Assembly: GCA_900551595.1 (NCBI GenBank)
Contig: URWR01000040.1
Location: forward strand, 1-10,764
Source: an uncultured Coriobacteriaceae bacterium
Lineage (GTDB): Bacteria > Actinomycetota > Coriobacteriia > Coriobacteriales > Atopobiaceae
Length of the DNA stretch: 10,764 bases
Direction of reading: 5' to 3'
Shown here: in pieces, positions 1 to 6,922 of the stretch
Position numbering within the stretch: the first letter of the stretch is position 1
Layout: each line of letters begins with the position of its first letter
The notes under the pieces: generated by a model
The model's input: the letters and a program-made list of their open reading frames with translations, nothing else
What the model was told of the DNA's origin: nothing
The model's database searches: none
Translations under genes and position numbers: made by a program

Positions 1-939
1 ATTCATGCGCTTCCAACGAGATGGAGGGCAGCTCTCATAGACCACAATGCGCCAGCGCACACGAAGGAAGATAAGAATAGAAATTCCGGACACAAAGAGA
101 CAAAACCATCCGGCCTCAAACAGCGGGAGACGCACGTGAGGGCGTCTGGTTCTGGTGGCATGCCGCTTCTTCGCATCAATATGTTGGGAGGTTTTGAGAT
201 TCTCAAGGGTGATACGCCTATTCCAGAATCGGCATGGAAGCGCAAAGGTGCAAAGGTCTTGTTGGCCTTACTTGCTGTGGTTGAAGGACATGCAATGACA
301 AGGGCAGAGGCTGTGTCAGCACTATGGCCTAACTGCGATTATCTTGTTGGGAGAGACCGCCTCTATGTAACGCTTGGTGCGTTAAGAAAAGCATTGGGCC
401 AATCCTCAGCGCCAGGTGGATATATAGAGGGTTCTGATGGCAGACTTTGGCTCAACATGGCTAACGTAACATGCGATATAGATGAATTTGAAAAGTCATG
501 CGATCGTGCTCTTTCTCATGTTGAGAATGATGCCATCACTATTCAAAAATGTCTAAATGTACGAGAGCTTTACGCAGGAGATCTCGTGGCCATGGGCGAT
601 GCAACGGGCATTATGCAGGCAAGAAGAGAAGAGGAACGCAGAAGATTTGTTGATGTGATGGTGGAAGGAGCAGAGGCTTCTTTGCGACAGGGTTCTCCAA
701 CCCGAGCAGAGTGGTTTGCCCGAAATGCGCATCATGCCGATAGTCTGCGTGAAGACGTGATAGAAGCTGAACTAAAAGCATTATTTGCGCAGGGAAGAAC
801 CGTTGAAGCGCATCGTGAATACGAGCGCTATGCACAAGGTTTGATAGAAGTAACTGGTCTGCCACCTTCAAGCAGCATGCGACACCTTATGAAAGAAGCC
901 GAATCAATGGTAAAACCACATCGGAAGAGGTCCGCTTAG
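1..939 (+). CDS. SARP/BTAD-type transcriptional regulator, C-terminal part (5' end outside the window)
   Basis: This is a transcriptional regulator of the winged-helix plus BTAD (bacterial transcriptional activator) type; its target genes are unknown. Counting from the GTG at 136, residues about 10-108 form an OmpR/SARP-like DNA-binding domain. It opens with LLRINMLGGFEI and contains KRKGAKVLLALLA, the ALWP motif and a recognition-helix-like stretch RDRLYVTLGALRKAL. Residues about 115-255 are helical repeats of the BTAD kind (DIDEFEK, RELYAGDL, AEWFARNAHHADSLREDVIEA by eye). The frame has no stop back to base 1, and the 45 extra codons encode a charged, Lys/Glu/Asn/Ser-rich stretch that reads like an interdomain linker. 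I therefore favour a larger protein with this pair of domains at its C-terminus. The alternative is a 267-residue protein starting at GTG 136, which has a usable GGGAG at 124-128. The family call is firm; the start is not. It is separated from secA by 224 bases and is probably not in its operon. Confidence 0.8.
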   Translation: MHALPTRWRAALIDHNAPAHTKEDKNRNSGHKETKPSGLKQRETHVRASGSGGMPLLRINMLGGFEILKGDTPIPESAWKRKGAKVLLALLAVVEGHAMTRAEAVSALWPNCDYLVGRDRLYVTLGALRKALGQSSAPGGYIEGSDGRLWLNMANVTCDIDEFEKSCDRALSHVENDAITIQKCLNVRELYAGDLVAMGDATGIMQARREEERRRFVDVMVEGAEASLRQGSPTRAEWFARNAHHADSLREDVIEAELKALFAQGRTVEAHREYERYAQGLIEVTGLPPSSSMRHLMKEAESMVKPHRKRSA

Positions 940-1163
940 CAACTCAATGGAGAAACACCCGAAGCATCCAAATCGTTCATAATGCTGAAAAGGAAAGATT
1001 AGCTTTTATGCCATAAAGGGTGCGTAAATGATGTGAGAACTGCGCAATTATCATGATGGCTTACGGTGGACTGTGCGCGCGGCGTTGCAATCGTTAGAGT
1101 AAGAGGTTGCACGGCACTGGGCCATATAGGGATACGGCCTATGGATGCGACTAGAGGATTACT
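940..1163 (+). other. Intergenic region between the BTAD regulator and secA
   Basis: This 224-base gap holds no convincing gene; the few ATG-led frames are 15 codons or shorter and lack ribosome sites. It contains the secA ribosome site AGAGG (1153-1157, 6 bases before the ATG). There is an AT-rich inverted repeat CTTTTAT-gcc-ATAAAGG (1003-1019) and a direct repeat GTTGCA at 1084-1089 and 1106-1111, 22 bases apart. I see neither a clear terminator for the upstream gene nor a -35/-10 pair with good spacing for secA. A secA promoter is expected here but cannot be placed by eye. Confidence 0.5.
1122..1144 (+). promoter_or_regulatory. Small hairpin in the secA leader
   Basis: CCATATAGG (1122-1130) can pair with CCTATGG (1138-1144) with one bulged T, giving a 7-bp stem and a 7-base loop. 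It ends 8 bases before the secA ribosome site, so it would lie in the leader of any transcript entering secA from upstream. There is no T-run, so it is not a terminator. A regulatory role is speculative. Confidence 0.2.
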
Positions 1164-3935
1164 ATGGCAGGATTTTTCTCAAGGCTTCTTTCGGTTGGTT
1201 CAGATAAGGAGCTCAGGGAATTTGAACAGATAACACAGCATGTCAATGACCTCGGCCCTACCTTTGAGGCTATGAGCGATGAGGAGCTTTCGGGTCAAAC
1301 AGAGCTTTTCCGTGAGCGACTGGCTAACGGAGAGAGCTTGGATGATCTGCTGCCTGAAGCATTTGCGGCTGTGCGTGAAGCATCAGCGCGCACAACAGGC
1401 ATGCGCCACTTTGACGTGCAAATTATCGGCGGTATTGCTCTTCATCGGGGCATGATCGCCGAAATGAAAACAGGCGAAGGTAAGACATTGGTTTCGACCC
1501 TCGCAGGTTATCTCAATGCCCTTGATGGCAAAGGCGTTCATATCGTCACGGTGAACGATTATCTCGCTAAGCGTGACAGTGAGTGGATGGGCCAAATCTA
1601 TCGCTTTATGGGAATGAAGGTTGGCCTCATTCAGAACGGTATAAGGCCTGCAGAGAAGCGCACGGCTTATGCCGCCGACGTTACCTACGGAACAAACTCA
1701 GAGTTTGGCTTTGACTACCTGCGCGACAACATGGTGACGCGTGCTAACCTTCGTGTTCAGCGTGGCCATCACTATGCAATAGTGGATGAGGTCGACTCCA
1801 TTCTTATCGATGAGGCTCGAACCCCGCTCATTATTTCAGGCGCAGGTACAAAGTCCGCGAGCACCTATAAAGACTTTGCTCGGGCTGTGCGTGGCTTGGT
1901 GCTTGACCGAGATTATGAGATGGATGAGGCCAAACATACCATTACGGCCACTGATGAAGGTTTGCGCAAAATCGAGCGAAATCTCGGTATTGATGACATT
2001 TATGCCGATATGTCTGGTCAGCTGGTAAACCATTTGCAGCAGGCATTAAAAGCACAATATATGTTCCATCGCGATCAACAATATGTTGTTGTCGATGGCG
2101 AAGTAAAGATTGTTGATGAGTTTACCGGTCGTATCATGGAAGGCCGCCGTTACTCAGAAGGCTTGCATCAGGCAATTGAGGCTAAAGAGGGCGTACTTGT
2201 ACGTGAGGAAAATCAAACTTTAGCTACTATCACGCTTCAAAACTACTTCCGTCTGTATGACAAGCTTGCTGGTATGACCGGTACGGCTATGACCGAAGAC
2301 GCGGAATTTAGAGAGATTTATAACTTGCCAGTTCAGGCAATTCCTCCTAATAAGCCAGTAATTCGTGAGGATCATGTCGATCTGGTCTATCGATCAATTC
2401 CTTACAAGTTTGAGGCGGTTGCAGATGATGTCGCGCGCCGTCATGCTAAAGGTCAACCTTGCCTGGTTGGTACTGTTTCGATTGAGAATTCCGAGCGACT
2501 CTCGCGAATTCTGGACAAACGCGGTATCCGTCATAGCGTGCTGAATGCAAAGTTCCATGAGCGTGAGGCGGCTATTGTCGCACAGGCGGGCCGAGAGGGA
2601 GCGGTTACTATCGCCACGAACATGGCTGGCCGTGGTACCGATATTTTGCTCGGAGGCAATCCAGACTTCTTGACGCAGGACTTACTGCGTGCAGAGGGTA
2701 TCGATCCAGAAGAGGCTACTGAAGAACAGCTCAATCAGGCACTTGAGGAAGCACGCAAGACCTGTGAAGTTGAACGTGAACATGTTATAGCCGCTGGTGG
2801 TCTTTGCGTTATTGGTACCGAACGTCATGAGAGTCGCCGTATCGATAACCAGTTGCGTGGTCGTTCGGGTCGTCAAGGAGATCCCGGCGAAACGCAGTTC
2901 TATCTGTCGCTTGAAGACGATCTTATGCGTCTGTTCGGCGGTGAGCGCATGGATCATATCGCCGAATGGATGGAACGCGCTGGCATGCCGCCTGACGAAC
3001 CTATCCAATCAAAGCGCGTTTCCAAGGCAGTTGAGAGTGCGCAGCGCAAGGTTGAGGAAATCAACTTCTCAATGCGTAAGAACGTCTTGGACTACGACGA
3101 CGTTATGAATAAGCAGCGCCAGGTTATCTACGAAGAGCGCAATAAGATTCTGGATGGCAAGGACTTAACCGAACATGTGTCGGACGTCACTTCCGATACT
3201 GTCGAGCGTGAGGTAGCTAACTTCTGCCCTGCAGAAGCTTCGCCAGAAGACTGGGATTACAAGGGTCTTGAGAAGTGGCTGCATGAACTCACTGGCCGTG
3301 AGGACATTCCAGAAATTGATGAGAATCTCGACCACGATGAGCTGGTCGATCTTGTAGATGACTTTGTATTTAGTTGCTATGAGGATAAGGCTGCTCGTCT
3401 TGGCAATGAGATCATGGCAACACTCTCTACGCAAGTCATGCTGCGTGTTATCGATACCCGTTGGATGAGCTATCTGCAGGAGATGGATTATCTCAAGACC
3501 GGTATTGGTCTCAGAGGTTTTGGCCAGCGTGATCCGCTCGTTGAATATAAGAGCGAAGCCTACCAAGCTTTTAGCGAGCTTGTAAGCACGATGTATGAGG
3601 ATTTCCTGCGTACTATCCTGCGTATCGAAATTGCCATAGCTCCTGAGCAGCCTGCCGGGGATGAGGGCTTCTCTAAGGCGACATATTCAGGTCCGGCTGA
3701 TGTGGACGGGGATCAAGGTGCCTCTACGCTGCGCCGTGTCAGCGCTCCTCGAGCGAAACAAGCGGCTTCCAAAGCAGTAGAAAGTGCCGGTAAGACTCCA
3801 ACTCCTTCTGCTGGAAAGCCACGTACCTATCGCAAAGCAGACGATCCCGACCCATATGTAGGGGTAGGACGTAACGATCCATGCCCATGTGGAAGTGGAA
3901 AGAAATTTAAGAATTGCCACGGCAGGAATAGATAG
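1164..3935 (+). CDS. secA: Preprotein translocase ATPase SecA
   Basis: SecA is the ATP-driven motor that pushes unfolded preproteins through the SecYEG channel, acting in the cytosol and on the inner face of the membrane. The 923 residues match the usual length of about 850-950. Walker A is MKTGEGKT at residues 101-108 and Walker B is DEVD at 208-211, followed by the hallmark DEARTPLIISG. The second nucleotide-binding domain shows TNMAGRGTDI and, near residues 550-574, GTERHESRRIDNQLRGRSGR. The variable C-terminal linker ends in the zinc-binding SEC-C motif CPCGSGKKFKNCH, with C907, C909, C918 and H919, which marks it as the housekeeping SecA rather than a typical SecA2. The ATG at 1164 has AGAGG 6 bases upstream and gives the standard N-terminus. 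prfB begins 2 bases after its stop, so the two are almost certainly cotranscribed and perhaps translationally coupled. Confidence 0.98.
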   Translation: MAGFFSRLLSVGSDKELREFEQITQHVNDLGPTFEAMSDEELSGQTELFRERLANGESLDDLLPEAFAAVREASARTTGMRHFDVQIIGGIALHRGMIAEMKTGEGKTLVSTLAGYLNALDGKGVHIVTVNDYLAKRDSEWMGQIYRFMGMKVGLIQNGIRPAEKRTAYAADVTYGTNSEFGFDYLRDNMVTRANLRVQRGHHYAIVDEVDSILIDEARTPLIISGAGTKSASTYKDFARAVRGLVLDRDYEMDEAKHTITATDEGLRKIERNLGIDDIYADMSGQLVNHLQQALKAQYMFHRDQQYVVVDGEVKIVDEFTGRIMEGRRYSEGLHQAIEAKEGVLVREENQTLATITLQNYFRLYDKLAGMTGTAMTEDAEFREIYNLPVQAIPPNKPVIREDHVDLVYRSIPYKFEAVADDVARRHAKGQPCLVGTVSIENSERLSRILDKRGIRHSVLNAKFHEREAAIVAQAGREGAVTIATNMAGRGTDILLGGNPDFLTQDLLRAEGIDPEEATEEQLNQALEEARKTCEVEREHVIAAGGLCVIGTERHESRRIDNQLRGRSGRQGDPGETQFYLSLEDDLMRLFGGERMDHIAEWMERAGMPPDEPIQSKRVSKAVESAQRKVEEINFSMRKNVLDYDDVMNKQRQVIYEERNKILDGKDLTEHVSDVTSDTVEREVANFCPAEASPEDWDYKGLEKWLHELTGREDIPEIDENLDHDELVDLVDDFVFSCYEDKAARLGNEIMATLSTQVMLRVIDTRWMSYLQEMDYLKTGIGLRGFGQRDPLVEYKSEAYQAFSELVSTMYEDFLRTILRIEIAIAPEQPAGDEGFSKATYSGPADVDGDQGASTLRRVSAPRAKQAASKAVESAGKTPTPSAGKPRTYRKADDPDPYVGVGRNDPCPCGSGKKFKNCHGRNR

Positions 3936-3937
3936 GT

Positions 3938-5065
3938 ATGGCAGTGCAGACGATGGACGAGCGACTTCAAGCTTTACGAGGTCGCCTGCAGGAAGTTTCT
4001 AGCTATCTTCATATTGAAGAAAACCGCTCACAAGTGGCTGAACTTGAATCTCAGAGTGCGCAGGCCGATTTTTGGAATGATGCGGAAGCTGCTCGTGCCA
4101 CTATGGAGCGACTTGCACAGATGCGGTCCTGCGTACGCGATGTTGATGAGGCTGCTGCTACGCTTGAGGATGCAGAAGCAGCCCTTCAATTAAGTGAAGA
4201 GACGGCAGACGATGAGCTTCTCGCAGAGGCAGAGAGTCTGGCTGATCGCTTAGACCACGATTTATCAGAACTTGAAGTGGCAAGCTGGTTTACCGATGAG
4301 CTCGATCATGGCGATGCGATTGTCACAGTTACACCAGGTCAAGGCGGTCTTGAGGCGCAAGACTGGTGTGACATGCTCTTCCATATGTATTTGCGCTACT
4401 GCGAACGTCGTGGCTGGAACGTAACGGTTAACGATGCTCCTCCTGCGGAGGTTATCGGTATTGATCGCGCTACGTTTACGGTATCAGGCATGAATGCCTA
4501 CGGCATGCTGCGCTCTGAGCATGGTGTACATCGCCTGGTGCGTATTTCTCCAACAGATGAGAAAAAACGTCGTCAGACTACCTTTGCAGGTGTAGAAGTG
4601 CTTCCGCTCCTTCCTGACGATGTTGAAGTAGATATCGATCCCAATGATCTGCGCATCGATGTGTATCATGCCTCTGGTCATGGCGGGCAAGGTGTTAATA
4701 CCACCGACTCCGCTGTGCGCATTACACACCTGCCGACCGGTACGGTGGTTACTTGCCAAAACGAGCGTAGTCAGCTACAAAACAAAGCCTATGCAATGAA
4801 GATTCTTCGTAGCCGTTTGTATGAGATGGAGCTCGAACGGCGTGCAGCAGAAATAGATGAACTTCGTGGACCCAAGCACGACATTGGTTTTGGCAATCAA
4901 ATACGAAGCTACGTCTTATACCCTTATCAAATGGTTAAAGATCTGCGCACTGGTGTCGAGACAAGCGATGTTGATGGCGTGATTGAAGACGGTGATCTCG
5001 ATCAGTTTGTTATCGCATATCATCGTTGGGCAGTTGGGAGTCGCGCATCTGATAACTCCCAGTAA
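3938..5065 (+). CDS. prfB: Peptide chain release factor 2 (RF2)
   Basis: RF2 recognises UGA and UAA stop codons in the ribosomal A site and triggers release of the finished peptide. The 375 residues show the class-I release factor layout. There is an N-terminal helical domain (about 1-110), the PGQGGLEAQDW stretch at about 133-143, the recognition loop at about 196-215 (GVHRLVRISPTDEKKRRQTT) and the catalytic GGQ at 249-251 in SGHGGQGVN. The C-terminal part carries YPYQMVKDLRTGVET, as in RF2 of other Actinobacteria. Two oddities stand out. The stop-codon-reading tripeptide is SPT (204-206) where RF2 normally has SPF. The gene also reads through in one frame, with no internal TGA at the usual programmed frameshift position. 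The start ATG lies 2 bases after secA and has AGGA 10 bases upstream, inside the secA end; a second in-frame ATG at 3953 is a less likely start. Confidence 0.96.
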   Translation: MAVQTMDERLQALRGRLQEVSSYLHIEENRSQVAELESQSAQADFWNDAEAARATMERLAQMRSCVRDVDEAAATLEDAEAALQLSEETADDELLAEAESLADRLDHDLSELEVASWFTDELDHGDAIVTVTPGQGGLEAQDWCDMLFHMYLRYCERRGWNVTVNDAPPAEVIGIDRATFTVSGMNAYGMLRSEHGVHRLVRISPTDEKKRRQTTFAGVEVLPLLPDDVEVDIDPNDLRIDVYHASGHGGQGVNTTDSAVRITHLPTGTVVTCQNERSQLQNKAYAMKILRSRLYEMELERRAAEIDELRGPKHDIGFGNQIRSYVLYPYQMVKDLRTGVETSDVDGVIEDGDLDQFVIAYHRWAVGSRASDNSQ

Positions 5066-5089
5066 GAGGTTCCGAGACTTTGTAGTTGC

Positions 5090-5095
5090 GAGAGG
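5090..5095 (+). promoter_or_regulatory. Ribosome binding site deciding the start of the YitT-family gene
   Basis: GAGAGG lies 8 bases upstream of the GTG at 5104. The longer alternative start, TTG at 5086, overlaps this region and has only AAGAGG (5064-5069) 16 bases away, which is too far. This supports the 292-residue protein starting at 5104. Confidence 0.65.
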
Positions 5096-5103
5096 CGGGT
5101 GCC

Positions 5104-5982
5104 GTGAAAGCTCATTCCATTGGTGTAACGGAGGTTCGCGACGCAATATTAATTGCAATTGGATCTATGCTTTTTGCAGTTGGTGTTGACTGTTTTCAGG
5201 TACCCAATGGGCTTGCTGCCGGCGGAATAACAGGCCTTGCCACCATTATTCATGCGGTCGGTCTGCGCATGGGGATTGTCATCCCAATCGGCTTACAAGG
5301 CCTTGTTGCCAATGCACTTCTGCTTATTCCAGTGATAAAAACAGGGAGTCGACGCTACCTCGCATATACCCTCGCAGGAATTTTCTTCTCTAATGTTTTT
5401 GTCGATGCTCTCGCTCCAGTTCTGCCGGTATTCACGGGCGATGACATGTTGCTCTATGCCATTTGGGGCGGTGTAATCACAGGCGTTGGATTGGGTATGG
5501 TTTTTCGCACCGGTGGCAATACGGGCGGAACGGATATCGTGGCCCAACTTATGGCGCGTGGTGGTGCTATAAGCGTAGGCATGGCAGCAGCGGTTGTAGA
5601 TGGCGCCGTCATTGCTCTTTCGATTCCCGTATTCTCAATCTCTAATGCTTTGTATGCCATGATCTGCATGTTTGTGAGCTCTAAAGTATTGGATGCGGTG
5701 GTGGATGGTCCGAGCACCGAGCGCATGGCATATGTTATTTCAAGCCGTCACGAACGTATAGCTGAGCTAGTTATGTATGAGATGGGACGTGGTTGCACGG
5801 AGCTTCAAGCACGTGGTGTTTGGTCGGGTAACAGTCGTCCTGTTCTCCTTGTTGTTCTCACACGTTCGGAACTTGGTCAACTTAAAGATATTGCAGGTAG
5901 AGTGGATCCAGATGCGCTGGTTGTGATTTCAGAGGTCCATGAAGCATTTGGTCAGGGCTTTGGTAAGTTAGGCGAACAGTGA
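5104..5982 (+). CDS. YitT-family membrane protein (DUF161 + DUF2179)
   Basis: This is a polytopic membrane protein of the YitT family; the transported substrate or biochemical role of the family is not established. From the GTG at 5104 it has 292 residues, normal for the family. Hydrophobic segments lie at about 13-38, 40-77, 84-108, 114-135, 159-177 and 181-200. The conserved GGNTGGTDIVAQL (137-149) matches the characteristic G-TGGTDI motif, and the early PNGLAAGGITG (34-44) is also typical. The soluble C-terminus, about 205-287, fits DUF2179 (MAYVISSRHERI near its start, then DPDALVVISEVHEAFGQGF). It starts 38 bases after prfB and probably shares its transcript. From memory, B. subtilis also has a YitT-family gene (yvjA) directly behind prfB, so the pairing appears conserved. 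I see no terminator after it. The family assignment is secure; the function is unknown. Confidence 0.88.
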   Translation: MKAHSIGVTEVRDAILIAIGSMLFAVGVDCFQVPNGLAAGGITGLATIIHAVGLRMGIVIPIGLQGLVANALLLIPVIKTGSRRYLAYTLAGIFFSNVFVDALAPVLPVFTGDDMLLYAIWGGVITGVGLGMVFRTGGNTGGTDIVAQLMARGGAISVGMAAAVVDGAVIALSIPVFSISNALYAMICMFVSSKVLDAVVDGPSTERMAYVISSRHERIAELVMYEMGRGCTELQARGVWSGNSRPVLLVVLTRSELGQLKDIAGRVDPDALVVISEVHEAFGQGFGKLGEQ

Positions 5983-6031
5983 AGTTGTTTGCCGTTTATT
6001 GAGTTTGCGTGCAACCTCTTAAAATTTCTAT

Positions 6032-6060
6032 TTGATTTCAGCGTATAGTTAACGTATAGA
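6032..6060 (+). promoter_or_regulatory. Putative sigma-70-type promoter of the transaldolase gene
   Basis: TTGATT (6032-6037) and TATAGA (6055-6060) are separated by 17 bases and lie about 50 bases before the ATG. An alternative -10, TATAGT (6044-6049), has no good -35. The 7-base direct repeat CGTATAG at 6042-6048 and 6053-6059 overlaps the promoter core. Each hexamer matches the consensus at four of six positions, so this is plausible rather than certain. Confidence 0.45.
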
Positions 6061-6073
6061 TACCAGTAGGTAC

Positions 6074-6093
6074 TTTTGTTCGCGTAAACAAAA
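6074..6093 (+). promoter_or_regulatory. Palindromic operator-like site (LacI/CcpA-type, cre-like)
   Basis: TTTTGTTCGCGTAAACAAAA is an imperfect palindrome centred between 6083 and 6084 on CG; 8 of 10 positions in each half are symmetric. TG and CA flank a central CG, as in LacI-family operators and catabolite-response elements, although two bases of the cre consensus are missing. It lies just downstream of the proposed promoter and 4 bases before the ribosome site AAAGGGGAG, a position typical of a repressor or roadblock site. The regulator is not in the window. Confidence 0.45.
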
Positions 6094-6110
6094 CGACAAA
6101 GGGGAGTGGC

Positions 6111-6794
6111 ATGAAGTTCTTCATCGATACCGCAGACCTTGATGAGATCAAGGAGGCGGCGAGCTGGGGTATTCTCTCTGGCGTTACAACCAACCCGACT
6201 CTGTATTCCAAGACGGGTGGCAACCTTGCTGATTTTGAGCCGCACATGGTCAAAATCTGTGAGATTTGCGAAGGGCTGCCTGTTTCTGCCGAGTCAACGG
6301 CTGAGACCACAGAGGACATGATTGCAGAAGGCCGTCGTCTGGCCGCTCTTGCCCCCAATATCGTGGTAAAGCTTCCTATTTGCGAGGCTTCTCTTCCTGC
6401 AACACACACGCTTGCTGCAGAGGGCATTCGCGTTAACATGACGCTCGTATTCTCCGCTCCTCAGGCACTTCTTGCCGCTCGTGCAGGTGCTCGTTACATC
6501 TCCCCGTTTGTTGGTCGTTTTGATGACATCGGAGATGATGGCATTGCTCAGCTTCAAACAGTTGTTGAGTGCGTAAAGAACTACGACTATGGCTACTGGG
6601 AGCAGGAGGGCGGCCCGGAGATTATCACCGCTTCTGTCCGCACGCCTAACCATGTAACCCAGGCTGCACTCATGGGCGCCGACATCGCAACCGTGCCGTT
6701 TGCTGCTCTTAAGAAGTGCGTACATCATCCTCTGACCGACAAGGGTCTCGAGGGATTTGCTGCCGACTGGGCAAAGGTTACCGGCGCTAAGTAA
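6111..6794 (+). CDS. tal: Transaldolase, small TalC/Fsa subfamily
   Basis: This cytosolic Schiff-base aldolase most likely transfers a dihydroxyacetone unit between sugar phosphates in the non-oxidative pentose phosphate pathway. The 227 residues fit the small, single-barrel subfamily that also includes E. coli fructose-6-phosphate aldolase (FsaA, about 220). Visible landmarks are FIDTADLDEIKEA with D6, GVTTNPTL (24-31), the Schiff-base lysine K87 in VVKLP, NMTLVFS (109-115) and SPFVGR (131-136). Two residues lean towards transaldolase rather than F6P aldolase: E61 where FsaA has Gln59, and F133 where FsaA has Tyr131. The E. coli numbering is from memory. The ATG has the strongest ribosome site in the window, AAAGGGGAG (6098-6106), and codon choice looks biased to GCT, CTT and CGT, so expression may be high. 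It ends with tandem stops TAA-TAG. Its own promoter and terminator make it a single-gene unit. Confidence 0.88.
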   Translation: MKFFIDTADLDEIKEAASWGILSGVTTNPTLYSKTGGNLADFEPHMVKICEICEGLPVSAESTAETTEDMIAEGRRLAALAPNIVVKLPICEASLPATHTLAAEGIRVNMTLVFSAPQALLAARAGARYISPFVGRFDDIGDDGIAQLQTVVECVKNYDYGYWEQEGGPEIITASVRTPNHVTQAALMGADIATVPFAALKKCVHHPLTDKGLEGFAADWAKVTGAK

Positions 6795-6845
6795 TAGCCG
6801 TCCTGTGAACTTGGGCACGAGTTGTCCTGTGTAAGAAGAAATGTG

Positions 6846-6882
6846 AACGCCTCTTCGTATTTTTGCGGAGAGGCGTTGTTTT
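6846..6882 (+). terminator. Rho-independent terminator of the transaldolase gene
   Basis: AACGCCTCTTCG (6846-6857) pairs with CGGAGAGGCGTT (6866-6877) to give 12 bp including one U-G pair. The loop is 8 bases, and a T-rich tail, GTTTT, follows at 6878-6882. It lies 51 bases after the stop codon and clears the way for the ftsE promoter about 40 bases downstream. Confidence 0.88.
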
Positions 6883-6922
6883 AGCGAAGGATGATCTTGC
6901 GCTGAGCAGAGCATCTATGCTT

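Noticed and set aside
1052..1096. 14-codon ATG-led frame before secA as a SecM-like leader peptide
   Set aside because: There is no ribosome site, no signal-like hydrophobic stretch and no arrest-type C-terminus.
3165..3566. 133-codon - strand open frame inside secA
   Set aside because: It lies wholly within conserved SecA coding sequence on the other strand; there is no ribosome site or recognisable domain.
5086..5103. TTG at 5086 as the start of the YitT-family gene
   Set aside because: The nearest purine-rich site is 16 bases away; GTG 5104 has GAGAGG 8 bases upstream and gives the usual family N-terminus.
5983..6030. Possible terminator after the YitT-family gene (GTTTGC...GCAAC)
   Set aside because: Only about 5 pairs with a bulge, a long loop and no T-run.
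6800..6831. GTCCTGTG repeated at 6800-6807 and 6824-6831 behind the transaldolase gene
   Set aside because: It is an 8-base repeat in two copies with no flanking duplication or mobile-element feature; probably chance.
6294..6914. 206-codon open frame on the - strand opposite the transaldolase gene
   Set aside because: It is antisense to a gene with clear active-site motifs, its start lies beyond that gene's terminator and overlaps the ftsE promoter region, and the protein resembles no family I know.
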